Shown here: positions 32,769-45,593 of the stretch, one piece after another
Position numbering within the stretch: the first letter of the stretch is position 1
Layout: each line of letters starts with the position of its first letter
Assembly: GCA_033002965.1 (NCBI GenBank)
Contig: JAURVB010011016.1
Location: 1 to 64,000, forward strand
Source: Piper betle
Lineage: Eukaryota > Streptophyta > Magnoliopsida > Piperales > Piperaceae
Direction of reading: 5' to 3'
Length of the DNA: 64,000 nucleotides
Translations under genes and position numbers: made by a program
The notes under the pieces: generated by a model
Databases searched by the model: none
What the model was told of the DNA's origin: nothing
Seen by the model: only the letters and a program-made list of their open reading frames with translations

Positions 32769-34086
32769 ATGGAGCACATACAGCACAAACATGTCCAGAT
32801 CAGAGGCCTTCAGATGCATGTTGCAGAAATCGGAACTGGTACCTTCATGGATCAAACCCATCTCGTTTTTTCTTTTCATATATATCTAATCTCCATGACA
32901 ACTTTTGCTGGTCAGCAGGGTCAGTGGCAGTGGTCTTCTTGCACGGCTTCCCGGAAATCTGGTACTCATGGCGCCACCAGATGCTGGCCGTGGCCAAAGC
33001 AGGGTACCGGGCACTTGCACCTGACTGGAGAGGCTATGGCCTGTCCCAACACCCACCTCAGGAAGAATGGAAGGACGCTTCCGTTGATGACCTCCGGGAG
33101 GATCTCCTAGCCATCCTTGACAGCTTTGCCATTCAAAAGGTGGATGGATATTTTTTCTTTCTTAAGATTTAAGATTTCATTTTAAGACGAACGTTTTGCG
33201 AAGTGATTATTATACATATTTATTTGTTTTGTATGGGCAATAATTGATCATATTGGATAAAGGCATTTTTGGTGGCCAAGGATTTTGGAGCATGGATTGC
33301 CTATCGACTGCCTATTCTTCACCCAGAAAGAGTGCTGGGTGTGGTCGTTTTAGGCATGCCTTTCCGACCCACCAAATTCGTCGATCCTGCTGAGCTTCCA
33401 CAAGGATTTTATATCATACGATTTGGAGTAAGCTCCTTATTCTTATCATATATTCGATATGACAGTTCAACTTAAGATTAATGTTGACTAAGCTGTTGTT
33501 CTTGACAAACTTCTCATAATTCAGATACCTGGACGTGCCGAAGCAGATTTTGGGCGGTTTGATGCGAAGACAGTGGTGAAGAAAATCTACATCATGTTCA
33601 CATGGAGTGAGCTTCAAGTGGCCGGCGAGGATGAGGAGATCTTGGACCTGGTAGACGCATCCGCCCCCTTGCCCAGCTGGTTTAGTGAGGAAGATCTCTC
33701 AACTTATGGCGCCTTGTATGAGAAATCTGGATTTCATTATGCTCTGCATCTCCCATATAGGTGGGTAGCTATTAGACCAGTTGGTGATTGCAATTGGGTA
33801 CACCAAATTTTTCTTGTCTCTTACTTCTGGCCGGATTTGCAGGGTATCCAAAAAATTCAATATTGATAACCCCAAAGTTGAAGTTCCTGTGCTGCTGGTC
33901 ATGGGGGAGAAGGACTATATCCTGAAATTCCCCGGAATGGAAGATTACATCAGGAGTGGCAAGATGAAGGAGGTTGTTCCTGATTTGGATGTGGTGTTTG
34001 TACCGGAAGGGAATCACTTTGTGCAGGAGCAGTTCCCAGACAAGATCAATGGACTTCTGCTGGACTTCCTCAAGAACCATGAGTGA
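32769..34086 (+). CDS. Epoxide hydrolase-like alpha/beta-hydrolase EH3
   Basis: Exons 32769-32838, 32919-33139, 33263-33427, 33525-33760, 33843-34086; 311 aa, all junctions GT-AG. It is the unit 2 copy of EH1. Catalytic set: HGFPE 32-36, D104 in VAKDFGA, D255 in GEKDY, H289 in EGNHF. Exon 5 is two codons shorter than in EH1 at its start. A Tyr (EDYIRSG) stands where EH1 has Cys. The protein is predicted cytosolic, with no transit peptide. The start was chosen because the ATG opens a conserved short exon 1 shared by all four copies. A hAT-like element ends about 95 bases upstream, so its promoter differs from that of EH1. Confidence 0.87.
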
Positions 34087-34230
34087 TCCAATCCCATTGT
34101 GGATGCAATGAATGCAAGGAGGTGATAGGATATACGAAAGAAAATCTTGGCATTGATCAACCTTTCTTTCGCTCATGTTTAAGTTCTGAAATAATGCTTG
34201 TTGATGGAAGACTACCTACTTAATCGACTT

Positions 34231-34262
34231 TATATATATATATATATATAGATTATATATAT
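34231..34262. repeat. (TA)n run in EH3 3' flank: empty site
   Basis: This short TA-rich run sits where unit 1 has the 2.6 kb composite insertion (21590-24190). The sequence on both sides matches. Confidence 0.8.
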
Positions 34263-34743
34263 AGGGTTATTTCATGCTTGATAAAGGCCAGGGGTTAGGT
34301 GTGTCTTTTTTGTCAAAAATCACGTCGAAAATTAAGAGAATCAATTTTATGTAAGGTAAGGTTTAACAAGTCTACTGTTACAAATTTCACAAAGAAATAA
34401 CTGGGATTCACGAGCAGCAGGGACGGAGTAAACTTTCCCTCGTTTCGAAGAACCACAAAAACAGACAAAGAAGCCGGCAAGTTTGACCACCACATCAGAA
34501 ACCAATAAAGTTTTTTTTTTTTTAATGAGTGAGATAGTAAAATTTGTAATTTAGCATGATGGACAAAAGATTTGAGACCTTCCAGTAGTTCTATGTTCTT
34601 GGTCATCATCTTCTAAACGTCTTAAATCAGAGCAGGTAAGTGAACAATAACAGAGTAGCAAAACCATTAGCCTCAAACCCATTATCCTATATATGTGTGT
34701 GTGTATGTATCCATATTGTCCCAACAAAATTTACTCCTAAAAC
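34263..34743. other. EH3-EH4 intergenic spacer
   Basis: It matches 24203-24674 in unit 1 and probably holds the EH4 promoter. The minus-strand frame at 34313-34609 is shared between copies but has no recognised domain and is not called. A short (GT)n lies near 34693. Confidence 0.5.
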
Positions 34744-36024
34744 ATGGAGCAGATTCAACACAAACATGTAGAGATCAGAGGCCTACAGAGTCATGTTGCC
34801 GAAATCGGAACAGGTACCTGCATACCCACCTAGCTAACGTCTATCTTTTGATCTGAATCTATGGCTTCCAATGTTATACAACCATCTTGGTACGCAGGGC
34901 CGGTGGTGGTGTTCTTGCATGGCTTCCCGGAGATTTGGTACTCTTGGCGCCACCAGATGTTGGCAGTGGCCAGGGCTGGGTACCGAGCCATTGCCCTAGA
35001 TTGGAGAGGCTATGGTCTCTCCCAGCAGCCACCAATGCAAGAGTGGAGCAAACAGTCATTAGCTGATCTAGAAGAGGACCTCCTTGCCATCCTTGACACC
35101 TTAGACATCCCACAGGTATTGCCCACTGCTTAAAATTCAGTGATTCAGCATCTAATCCAACTCTGTAGCTGATATGATCATGTATATTTGTTTATGATTG
35201 ATGGTGTGGAAGGCATTTCTGGTGGCCAAGGATTTTGGTGCATCACCAGCTTACAATCTCTCTGTTCTGCACCCGGAGAGGATTATGGGTATGACTGTTT
35301 TGGGCATGCCTTTCCTCACCAAACCTTTGGGCTTTGACACTCTTTCTGAAGACTATTATCTATGCCGGTTCATGGTAAGCTCATGAATCTTGTCGGTCTC
35401 ATTGTTCTGCTTCATTTTAGGGCAACAATTTTTCGTGAAAGGCATTTCTTCAAGCAGGTGCCTGGGCGTGCAGAAGCAGATTTTGGGCGGTTTGATGTGA
35501 GGACTGTGGTGAAAAGAATTTACATTTTGTTCACATGGAGTGAGCTTCAAGTGGCTGGCAAGGACGAGGAGATCCTGGACCTGGTAGACCCATCTGACCC
35601 CTTGCCTAGCTGGTTTAGTGAGGAAGATCTGTCATTCTATGCAAGCTTGTATGAGAAATCTGGATTTCACTATGCTTTGCATCTCCCATACAGGTAGAAT
35701 ATGACTACAACCATATAAATTAATTAGGCCAAATGGGTTTTGTTCTTAGCCTAAACTATGGTTGATTATTGTAGGAATCTGTTTAAAAAACCCAGTATCA
35801 ATGTGAACTCCAAAGTGGAAGTCCCTGTGCTGCTAATCATGGGGGAGAAGGACTATGTTCTGAAAATCTCAGGGAGGGAGGAGTACATTAGAAGTGGGGA
35901 AATCAAAGAGTTTGTTCCTGACTTGGAGTTGGCTTTCATTCCTGAAGGGACTCATTTCGTTCAGGAGCAGTTCCCAGAGAAGATCAATGAGCTTCTCATT
36001 GACTTTCTAAAGAAACAGTTATGA
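34744..36024 (+). CDS. Epoxide hydrolase-like alpha/beta-hydrolase EH4
   Basis: Exons 34744-34813, 34898-35115, 35213-35374, 35458-35693, 35775-36024; 311 aa. It is the intact counterpart of EH2 and more distant from EH1/EH3 (for example SINVNSK in exon 5), so the two-gene array predates the segmental duplication. Catalytic set: HGFPE, D103 in VAKDFGA, D255 in GEKDY, H289 in EGTHF. Residue 16 is Ser where the EH2 remnant has Ile. Introns are short (81-99 bases). Plant soluble epoxide hydrolases act on fatty-acid epoxides; the altered nucleophile motif makes the substrate here an open question. Confidence 0.87.
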
Positions 36025-36104
36025 TCAGTTTGTCATTGCAATTCGAAGAGCCAAAAGCTGTATACAAAAACGTAAAAATAAAAAATGATCGAAGCTGGTC
36101 TATC

Positions 36105-37220
36105 CAAGGTTGTGACTTGTAACAGCTACTCCTAATAAAAAGCATAGTTCTGCTAATCGAAAGGCCATCACAATCGAATCGGAGGAGATCACAAAGATAC
36201 CTTCTGTTCTTTTTTTTTGTGAAAGAACAAGATACCTACTTTTTTTTTCCAAGCTACCTACTGTTCTTGATGTATAAGTAACAACAACCATTCAGAGTTG
36301 TTGTTTTTTTTAAAAGAGAAATCGGGTATAGTCAGATATAAAAAGTGTAGCAAGTTATCAACAAGTCAGTCCAATTCAAGCATGCACAAGGAAACACTGT
36401 GTACGTGAAGTAATTAGAAGATGAACATAAACAGAAAACGATCTGAAGAAAAAGAAAACTACCAAGAGACTTGTAATAGCTAATCCTAACAAACATTAGC
36501 AACCAAGTGTGAGAAATAAAAGATCAACAAACAAACAAATAATTAACTTCATTAATGGAATAAAATTAATTATCTTACTCGTCTTCCAGGTTGAGTGACT
36601 TTATTGCAAGTTTAATTGGCATACTTTAATTTATATTTAAAATTTTTAGTTTCTAAACTTGATATGACACACAATTTTCTCATTGTATCAAAAACGGTGG
36701 AAATGATAAAAAAAATTAAAAAAATCCGGATTTAAATATTGATATAGACACAAATGAAGTAGCGGAGGGAAAAAATCTATAATGCTAAAACTTTTTTTTT
36801 GAGAAGATGAATGATAAAGAAGAAAATAAAATGATTTTAATAACTAAATCATTTTAATATAGTAAATAAATACTATAAAATCTTATCTGATATTATTATT
36901 ATTAAATTTTTTTACATAATCGGTTAAAATTTTGAAGAAATTTTAATATAAAATATGAAATTTAGTTTATTAATCTAATTCACGAGTCCAATTTCGAATC
37001 AAAATAAATTCATTAATCGAAATTTAGAGCATAATGGAGTTTTAAACAACCTAAGTTAATATACCCCATCAAATTCAAATCTTGAGTAAGTAAGAAAGGA
37101 GTCCGGATTCCGGATTCCGGATCCACTAACCCAGGCAATTCGTTTCAACCTCACTAAATTCCCCGAGAGAAGGGCCCTTTCTTATTCTACCCCCACGAGC
37201 TTCGCCGGAAAAACAACCGA
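36105..37220. other. Intergenic region
   Basis: AT-rich, unique flank of the duplication. Near 37103-37123 the hexamer-like word ATTCCGG is repeated in tandem just upstream of the TRAPPC13-like exon. No gene was seen. Confidence 0.5.
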
Positions 37221-40200
37221 ATGCCGGCGATGACCACGGCGGGCCCGCCGGCGGGATCCGGGCACCAGTCTCTCGCCTTCCGAGTGATGCGCCTCTGCCG
37301 CCCGACCTTCAACGCCTTCGCCGCCCCGCTCCGCCTCAACCCCCTCGACCTCCTCGCCGGCGAGGACGACGGCCACTCCGCCGCCTCTGCCGCCCTCCCC
37401 GCCGCCGACGCAGATGACCGCTACTTCCGCGACCGCTTCCTCCTTTCCGTCCCTTCGCAGGCGTTCACCTTGTCTGGCCAGCTCGTCCTCCGCCAGTCCT
37501 TCGCCTCCATCTACATCGGCGAGACCTTCTCCACCTACATCATCATCAACAACAGCTCCAAGTTCGAGGCCTGCGATGTCGTCATCAAGGTGACATTTTT
37601 CGGCTCTTCCGATTGACGGACAATGTTAAAGTTTGAAACTTGGTCGCATTGGATTGGGATCGATCGGATTTTTTTTGGTTTTTCAGGCGGAGAACCAGAC
37701 GGAGAAGCAGCGGATACAGCTGCTTGATACGACGAAATCGCCGGTCGAGTCAATTTGATCCGGTGGGAGGTACGACTTCATTGTTGAGCACGATGTCAAG
37801 GAGCTTGGTGCTCATACGTAAGTTTGCGAAATCATTTCTTGCATTGCCAATTCTGAACCTTGAGATTTTTTTCTGTTTTCTGAAGCTAGTTTTTATTTTT
37901 CCAGTGGTAACGAAGGTATATGTTTATGAATTGTTTAAGTTAGTGTGCACAGCTCTGTACAATGATGGTGATAGTGAGCGTAAATATCCTCCCAGTTTTT
38001 CAAGTTTGTTGTAGCAAATCCACTTTCCGTCCGGACCAAGGTTTGATCTCACATTCGTATGAACATACGTTGTGTTTGCTATGAATTTGTTTAATCTTGA
38101 CATTTTTTTTAATTGCCTGCCTTGCTCTTCCCTTCCAATCCTATCACCGATTCTGTTTTGATAAATTCTTTTGTAGGGTCTCACTGTCAAGGTAGGTTGC
38201 ACTTGGTTTGCATTTCTACCGTCTTTGTCTAATCATATATACATCTCGCAGTGGCACCTAGCATGAGTTGCAAAAATGTTCTCTAGGATGAACATTGAAT
38301 AAACATCACTGCATGAACTGGTGTCTTGTTCCTATTTGATGAGCATTTTACCTTCAGGAGAATACGTTTTTGGAGGCTTGTATTGAAAACCATACAACTC
38401 TTTTTATGGACCAAGTCGAATTTGAGCCTGCATCACATTGGAGTGTTACAGTACCAAAATCTGATGATCATTTTACAGATTCCAAAAGTCAGAAAAGTAC
38501 TGGTAGATGCAGTTGGTTAATGCCTGAAACAAACACTCCTTAGCAACAAAGATTTATCTGAATCTACCATGGCCTACAAACATTTCTGGCAATAAACATC
38601 ATACTGCAATTTTGATCATCCAGTCTGGCTAGCTCACCTCGTGTTTTATGTACTATTTGATCCCTTGTGCATGATCACAGATTCTTGCTATTTTCTTCTT
38701 ACCCGTACAGTGACCCATTTGAGGTACCAGCACTTCTCAAACCTGGAGGGATACAAAATTATCTCTATCAACTAAAGCCATCTTCCCATGAAATGTGACA
38801 AGTGAAGATTGGAGGAAACAACAATCTAGGTAAGCCTCAGATTACATGGAGGTCAAATTTGGGGGAACCAGGACGCCTTCAAACACAACAGATTCTTGGT
38901 GGTATAAGTACATTGGTGGTCATTCCTTCCATGTAACTTAAACATTCAAGTGCTACCCTTTTGCACTGTAAGTATCTGCTTGTGTTAACTCTTGTTTCAA
39001 GGAGAGATGTCCTTAATATCGGTGGAAGTTACACGTGAAGAATAAAGTTTGAACTTTAAGGTTGATGACATTCTCTTGCTGGCACTAAATTTTTGTTCTC
39101 ATTACCTTCTACAGCCAATCACACAGAAAGAAGTTGAGTTGCGTGTTGTTGAGGTCCCATCTTTAATATTGTAGAGAGACCATTTATTGTAAGTATTACT
39201 TAATAGTTTTTCCAATTTTTAATATAGGTGATAGCGACAATATATCTGAATATGATCAGTGAAGGACTGTGGTGTGTGGCCATAAAAATTAGGTCAACAA
39301 AACTGTATTCTAGTTGGAAACTGGTCATTCTAGCTATTTCTCTTGCCTTACAAATATTCATGATATTTTGCTAAAAGCCCAATTTCAGTATTGAATTTTT
39401 TATTTGATTTCAAAAGTCATTTAGCTGCTTCACCCCTCATTTTTAATGTTTACTAGTTGTTGCTGTTTGTTGATTGACTGCATTGGTAGTTAATGAAATT
39501 TTTGGATTTCTCTCGCTACCAGGTAAATTTAAGTCTTGCCAATCAGACAGACAGACTAGCTGGGCCATTTGAGGTTCTTCTGAAGAGTGATTCAAATGGC
39601 GAACAAGTTGTTCTGATTAATGGCCTCCAAACACATTGGTACGATGGGAAAATATCACCTTCCCTGACTATGTTATAGCCATTGTAACTATCATATTTGT
39701 CATCCTAATCTAAGATGGGTTTTTTCAGCACAAATGTTTTCAGTATGAATAACGCAGTCCTTTTTGTTAAATTAACTTATTAAATTTATTTTATAATAAC
39801 TATTTCTTAATGTGGGGTCAAATATTTTATGAGGAGTTGTCTATAGCACAAAACAATGCTTTTATTGTTAGCTTCCAAATGTGATTTTTTCTATCAACCA
39901 AATATGTATTCATTTCCCTAACACTATCTCGTTATTTGTATTAATGGTTCAGGTGTCACCTCATCTTGAAGCATTCTGCTCGAAGGATTTCCACCTGGTG
40001 AGATTATCATGTATGCGCCAATATTCACCTGATGTTGAAACAAATAGGTCTTCTTAAACTGCTCATAAACGCTCTTATAGAACACTCATTAAGCTGCCAG
40101 CTGGGTTAGACTAAGCTCTCATTGGATATAGAAGGATAAAGGATGACCACCTTGGTTAGACTAATAGAACATTTATTTCATGCAACCGATGATATAAGGC

Positions 40201-40790
40201 TAAACAGAGCTCCTATAAGACAATAGAAACTGTCTATGGAACAGAATGGTCATTACCAGTTTACCATTCACACCTTATCCGAGATGGGCTGGAGCCAACA
40301 ACATGGATTTGAAGTCGATAAAGCCAATTAGTTGACCTCTTATTTCTTGACTTAATCTTATGATTTATAATGTTTCTTTGTATTGTAGTGCTTATCTTAA
40401 AGTTCGACTTGTGGATAAGAAAAATCTCTTAAGTAACTGAAGCTGCATTTTCTGTTGCATATTTATGTTCTTTTCAGTGTTCCTTAACGGTTAGTTTCTT
40501 ATAAATTTTCAGATTTCGATTGCCATCAGACACGGAGTGCAGAAAACATCTGGACTTACAGTTTATGATACAAGGAATAAGAAAATGCTCGATCTCTTAC
40601 CTGACTTAGAGGTTGGTATTTTGGACATTGATTGTTTTTTCAAATTCACAAATTCAAAGACTTGGGGCTTTAATACCACAGTGATCTTGTACATTTGATT
40701 TTGCTAGTATCTAAAGAACCAGAAGCCTTTAAAACACATTTTTTAAATTTGTTCCAGTTGTGCTATCTTGCAGATATTTGTTGATCGATG
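37221..40790 (+). pseudogene. TRAPPC13-like gene, inactivated
   Basis: The exons align with plant TRAPP complex subunit 13 (vesicle tethering, ER-Golgi/secretory traffic). Exon 1 37221-37589 (FRVMRLCRP, then YIGETFSTYIIINNSS) is open and GC-rich. Exon 2 starts at 37687 and has a TGA at 37756-37758 in the conserved ESI..GGRYDF segment. The next exon (about 37945-38038) is frameshifted before FFKFVVANPLSVRTK. Further exons near 38360-38500, 38712-38900 (TGA at 38796-38798; TWRSNLGEPGRLQTQQILG), 39115-39180 (TAG at 39172-39174), 39522-39640 and 40513-40612 still show family sequence. With at least three stops and one frameshift it is not translated in full. Whether an intact copy exists elsewhere is unknown. 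Confidence 0.85.
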
Positions 40791-40799
40791 CTGATCCAT

Positions 40800-42500
40800 G
40801 AATTGCTCCTGACACTGAATCCAGCCTTGATCACTGGCTACTCCATCTTCGTGTGAGCAGTCATTTATTTTTGTTTTTTAATTTACATTTTCATGGTAGA
40901 TTTTCATTGATTTTGCTACGATATAGTGAATGATTTAAGGTCGGTCCTATTGTTTTGTATAGAAATTTTTTTTGCCTTGTTTAACTATTAAATGATTTAA
41001 TGGCATTAACCTTTGCTTGATTGGTGATGAAATCTGATGCTGTCGTCATCTATGAATAACCCACATGTAACACGCCCCGAGAAGTTCATTGGTTGGTATA
41101 TCTCATCGGGCAATTTCGCATCCCCCAGTCAACTCATCAAACCGGAGCTTACGTAACTCACAGTGAATATAGGAATTTTTTAGAAGTTTATGCGCCGCTC
41201 GTATGTCTTTTTTATGTTGATTCGCGAGTGTTATGATAACCAGACAATTTTATTTTTCTTAGCTTTTTAGTTCATCAAAGCAATTTAATTTAATGTAAAA
41301 TCAAAATCAAAGGCTTGTATAAATTTGAGTCGACGACTAGATACTAGCAAGTTCATATAAACTAATAAATTATTTTTTCAACTCAGCGGATTATAATATA
41401 TAAATTCTGTTCTTCGGCTCTGAATGTTCTTGTCCAAAATGGTTTTAACATCTCCTTTTTACTATTTACAATTTATAAATTCCGCACAGTAATTTAAATA
41501 TCTATTTTCTTATTAATAAGGTTATTCAAAGTTTGATTTGACCTAATACTCTATACTAATTATCTGTCATATGACAAGAGGATACGGGCATTTTACCGTA
41601 TCGGACTCTATTTAAAGTTTAATAATTTATATAAAAAATATAATTCTTGATTGTATTTATTTTTAATTTTTTTATATGAATATAACAAATTTATAAAATA
41701 TCGTTATCCGATAGCAAAATTAAATAAATTTATATATAATTGAATTATCTTTTATATATAATTATAATAAATTTAAGATATTCTAATTATAAATTAAATT
41801 TTACTGCAAATTATAAAAAAATAATATTAATAAATACAAATAGAGTCGGCTTAAACTCTGACTCAAATATTTTTTATTTTTAACTCAAAATTTAAAATCA
41901 AACAGAGTTTAAGTTAAATAAAACTCCACTCAGACTCCGCTCAGAGTTTAAGTTTAGGAAGTTTATTTGTTTAGACTAAGCATTCAGCTTTGGGTAATAT
42001 AAAGTTAACCTCCATCGTTCAACATGTATTATCTTAATTATATACATAAAATTTCTTTGAAAGCAGGAGGAAGAAGAAAGCGTTGGTGGGGGAGGGAGGA
42101 AGCAGCTTTGTTTTTGTTTTGTTGGATTCCGACGTCACAATCCCTTCCTTCTCCCACCTCTCCACTCTCGCTTCTTCTTAGCTTCTGATATATATTCCCT
42201 CTTTTTTTATATATTTTATTTTGTATTTGTTTTTATTTGTTTTGCTTCCTCCTTCCATCCTCCCGTTTTTGTCCGCTTCTCTTTCCTTTCTTCTGTTGCA
42301 GTCTTCCATTTTGTTGCCGGGGATAAGCCGGCAGATCGGTGTATTAGCTTCTGATCGAGCGTCTCGGTGGGTTGTTTGACGTTTTCCGCTTCCGACCTCA
42401 CCCCCGAGTTCTTGCGCTTTTGCTTTCCCCTTCTTTGGATCGTTTTGGTGGATTGAAGTCTTCAATTGGGTTTGATTCGTTTGACGTTTTCAGCTGCTGA
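40800..42500. other. Intergenic region and RCC1-gene leader
   Basis: The segment near 41067-41180 begins TGTAACACGCCCC, reminiscent of an LTR end, but no partner was found. From about 41830 to 41960 words such as AAACTCTGACTC and CAGAGTTTAAG form an imperfect inverted repeat, perhaps a MITE. From about 42100 a CT-rich tract leads into the likely 5' UTR of the RCC1-repeat gene. Confidence 0.45.
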
Positions 42501-42816
42501 TCAGCTAAAATTTGCGAACTTTTTTTTTTGGTATTGTTTGGTGGTGGATTGAGTGAGTCTGTGCGTATGATTCTGCATCAGATGCTTAATTCCCTCCAAT
42601 TAAATCGAATTTCCGAGAATTCGCCTTTTCTTGATCGCTCCGTTTCTGTTGTTGGCGGCAGTCGCGGTTCTGATCTGTTGTTGATGCGAAGATTTGGGAT
42701 TCCGATCGGAAATTCGACATCTTTCCGCGTCAAGCCCTTCTCGAGCTTCCCCTTCCCACCCTCCAGAATTCGGCACAAAGGGGTTTTCGGTTTCTCCAGG
42801 GGGCTGTAGTCGGGTT

Positions 42817-45593
42817 ATGGCGAGCCGGGGAGCGTCGTTCTCGATCGAGGAGCTGCCGACGCATTTGGTCCTGGAGGTCCTGACCTCGGGCCGCCTGGGC
42901 GCGGCCGATCTCGCGGCGCTCGATTGCTCGTGCCGGCTGTTTGGGGGTGGCGGCCATTTCCTGTACCCGAACAAGTTCCGGTCTTTGGCGGAGCTCGCGG
43001 CGTTCCAGCTGTGCGGGGTGCACTCGGTGTTCGCGCCGCTCCCCGCTGGTGCGAGGGAGGAGCTTGTTGAGAGGTGTGATGGGAACTGGAAGCGGGTGTT
43101 GAGGTTCTTGCAGTCGGTGGAGCAGTCTTCTGGGATTGTCCAGACCACAGCAGGCAATGTACGAGTTCTTTGCAGTTACTTTATTTTTATATATATATAT
43201 ATATAAGTGAATTTTTTTTCGTGTGATCATTAAATTTATGCGTTGTTGTCAGTGCATTCTTAAAGTTGGGCCAGTGGTTTGTGAATTTGATGAAATGAGA
43301 ATGAAAAAAGCGGTGAAAATTTGTAGATGGATTTTAATTGGATGAACTTCATTTATTACTTCCTTTAGTTGTGGTGGGATGGGGTGTGTTCTTTGTTGAT
43401 AAAGAGGAGGCTTCAAAGAAAGGAATGATCTAACTTCTTCTTTTTTCCGCTTTATCCCGCAAAAGTGGTCGGCGACAGATTTTAATCTAGGATCCATATA
43501 TGCAATGAAATATCAAAGTTTTGATAGCTAGATGCCTTTCTGATATTAACCCTCCTCTACCAATCCAAATGTAAATATGACTTATAAAAATGTATTTTGG
43601 AAGAACAGAATGTCATTTTCGTGAATGTTTAGGGATTGTAATGTGGCTTATGCCTTTTTGGTATTATTCTAATGTTATCTCTATGTAATTCTGAATAAAA
43701 TCATACTAGAAATTTTGTAAAATCTCAAGTGTTGAATTCATTGGCAGTCCACGAAGTTTTGCGGTTTTCTAAGGAGAAGCTGAATGGGAATATGATTTTT
43801 CCTGCAGATGCATATTACTACTGGAAAATATCACTCCCTTTTGATTCATGATTCTGAAGTTTATTCCTGTGGTTCTAGTATTTGTGGTGCTCTTGGCCAT
43901 GGCTCAGAAGAAACCCGACGTGATTCATTTTCCTTGATTACGTTTCCTATGTTTTCACGTGTAATCAATGTTTCAGCAGCCCACAACCATGCAGCTTTTG
44001 TTTTGGAGTCGGGAGAGGTTTGCTATACCGTTTTGTTACGTTGAATTTGGCTTATTGTTGTCCTATTGTCATTTCGTTTCTGTTTGTTAATTTTTATGCA
44101 GGTGTTTACATGTGGAGATAATTCATCATTTTGTTGTGGACATGGAGAAGTGGGGCGTGCCATTTTTAAGCCTACTTGTGTTGAAGCATTGAAGGGCATT
44201 GCTTGTAAGCAGGTAGCTATGTAAGGTTGCTAGTGTTGAATTGGCACCTTGTTCTTCTATAATTCTTATGATAATCTCTAATTCGCTTAGGGCTCTTCTA
44301 TGTTGATGAAACCGATATTTTCTTGACCTTTGCGGGTTTAGGTTGCTACTGGCCTCAGTTTTACGGTTTTCCTCACAAGGCAAGGTGATGTGTACTCGTG
44401 TGGAATTAATGCCTATGGGCAGCTTGGCCATGGGGACTCAATTGACAGGCCAACTCCTAAGGTTGTCAAAGCATTAGAGAATCTGGGTTCTGTGGTTCAG
44501 ATTGCTGCTGGTGCAAGCTATACATTGGTCGTTATGAGGGATGGATCTGTTTATTCTTTTGGATCTGGCTCCAACTTTTGCCTAGGGCATGGTGACCAGC
44601 ATAATGGGTCTTTACCTCGTGTCATTCAATCTTTCAGGAGGAAAAATATTCATGTGATTCGCGTCTCTGCCGGGGATGAACATGTGGTGGCCCTTGACTC
44701 AAGTGGATTTGTTAGTCTTTATGTTGCTTATGTGTAGAGTATCAACTACAACAATTAAACGTTGAGGAATTAGCTTTTAACAATTCCATGAATTTGTGTT
44801 TCCCAGGTGTATACATGGGGCAAGGGCTATTGTGGTGCGCTTGGTCATGGCGATGAAATAAATAAGACCAGTCCAGCCTTATTGGCAAGCCTCCACCACA
44901 ATATAGCAGTTCAGGTATCTGAAGTTTCGGGGGTTCCTTTTTTCACTCTGGTGACAATATAAAGTTTATTTAGATATCCATTAACAATTACATTTAAACT
45001 TAAGTTGGTTTATTTGACTGCCTCGATTTATATTTGCATACAACCAAGCTATAGCCTTTCGGGGGCGTTTCACCACATTGATAGAAGTCTTTTTAAAATT
45101 AGACATTTCATCATCTTCAACTTCCAAAAATATGCTTCTTGTTGTTTTGAGTTAGCATTTAACCGTTTCTTTAAAAATTTATCCATTTGAGCTCTTTAGT
45201 AAAAGTATAGCAGTTTCACGGAGACCTCACAAGCATTTACCTCTGCAGGTCTGTGCCAGGAAGAGGAAGACATTTGTTCTACTGGAGGATGGCAGTCTGT
45301 ATGCATTTGGTTGGATGGGGTTTGGAAGTTTGGGCTTCCCTGACAGGGGCAACTCGGACAAAATCACAAGACCTAGGATGCTTGCGGGGCTAAGACATCA
45401 CCACATTGCCCAAGTAGCTACGGGACTGTACCACACTCTGGCCATTACTAACAAGGGTCTCATTTTCGGTTTTGGAGACAACGAGAGAGCTCAGCTTGGG
45501 CACGACACTTTAAGGGCATGCCTCGAACCAATAGTGCTGCAAACAAGCACGCGGCAGGGAAGTGATCAAATGCAAACAAAAATGACTGCGTAG
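42817..45593 (+). CDS. RCC1-repeat protein with F-box-like N-terminus
   Basis: Six exons, all phase 0: 42817-43158, 43808-44017, 44102-44212, 44342-44710, 44807-44914, 45249-45593; 494 aa, GT-AG introns, no lesion. Residues about 8-50 resemble an F-box (IEELPTHLVLEVLTSGRLGAADLAAL). From about 115 to 480 run RCC1/UVR8-type beta-propeller blades with repeated H..L....G.VYSCG....GQLGHG patterns. Such proteins act as scaffolds, exchange factors or photoreceptor-like regulators; the partner is not inferable here. An in-frame upstream start at 42694 would add 41 residues of low-complexity sequence; I prefer 42817, directly before the conserved N-terminus. It resembles the plant RCC1 family rather than UVR8 itself. 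Confidence 0.88.

Larger units (their letters stand above)
26615..36104 (+). repeat. Segmental duplication, unit 2 (EH3 + EH4)
   Basis: This is the second copy of 19434-26614. It differs by a solo LTR (26911-30469) and a hAT-like element (30653-32673) upstream of EH3, both absent from unit 1. It lacks the unit 1 insertions downstream of EH1 and in EH2. The flanking empty sites in unit 1 are at about 19766-19770 and 19946-19955. Confidence 0.85.
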
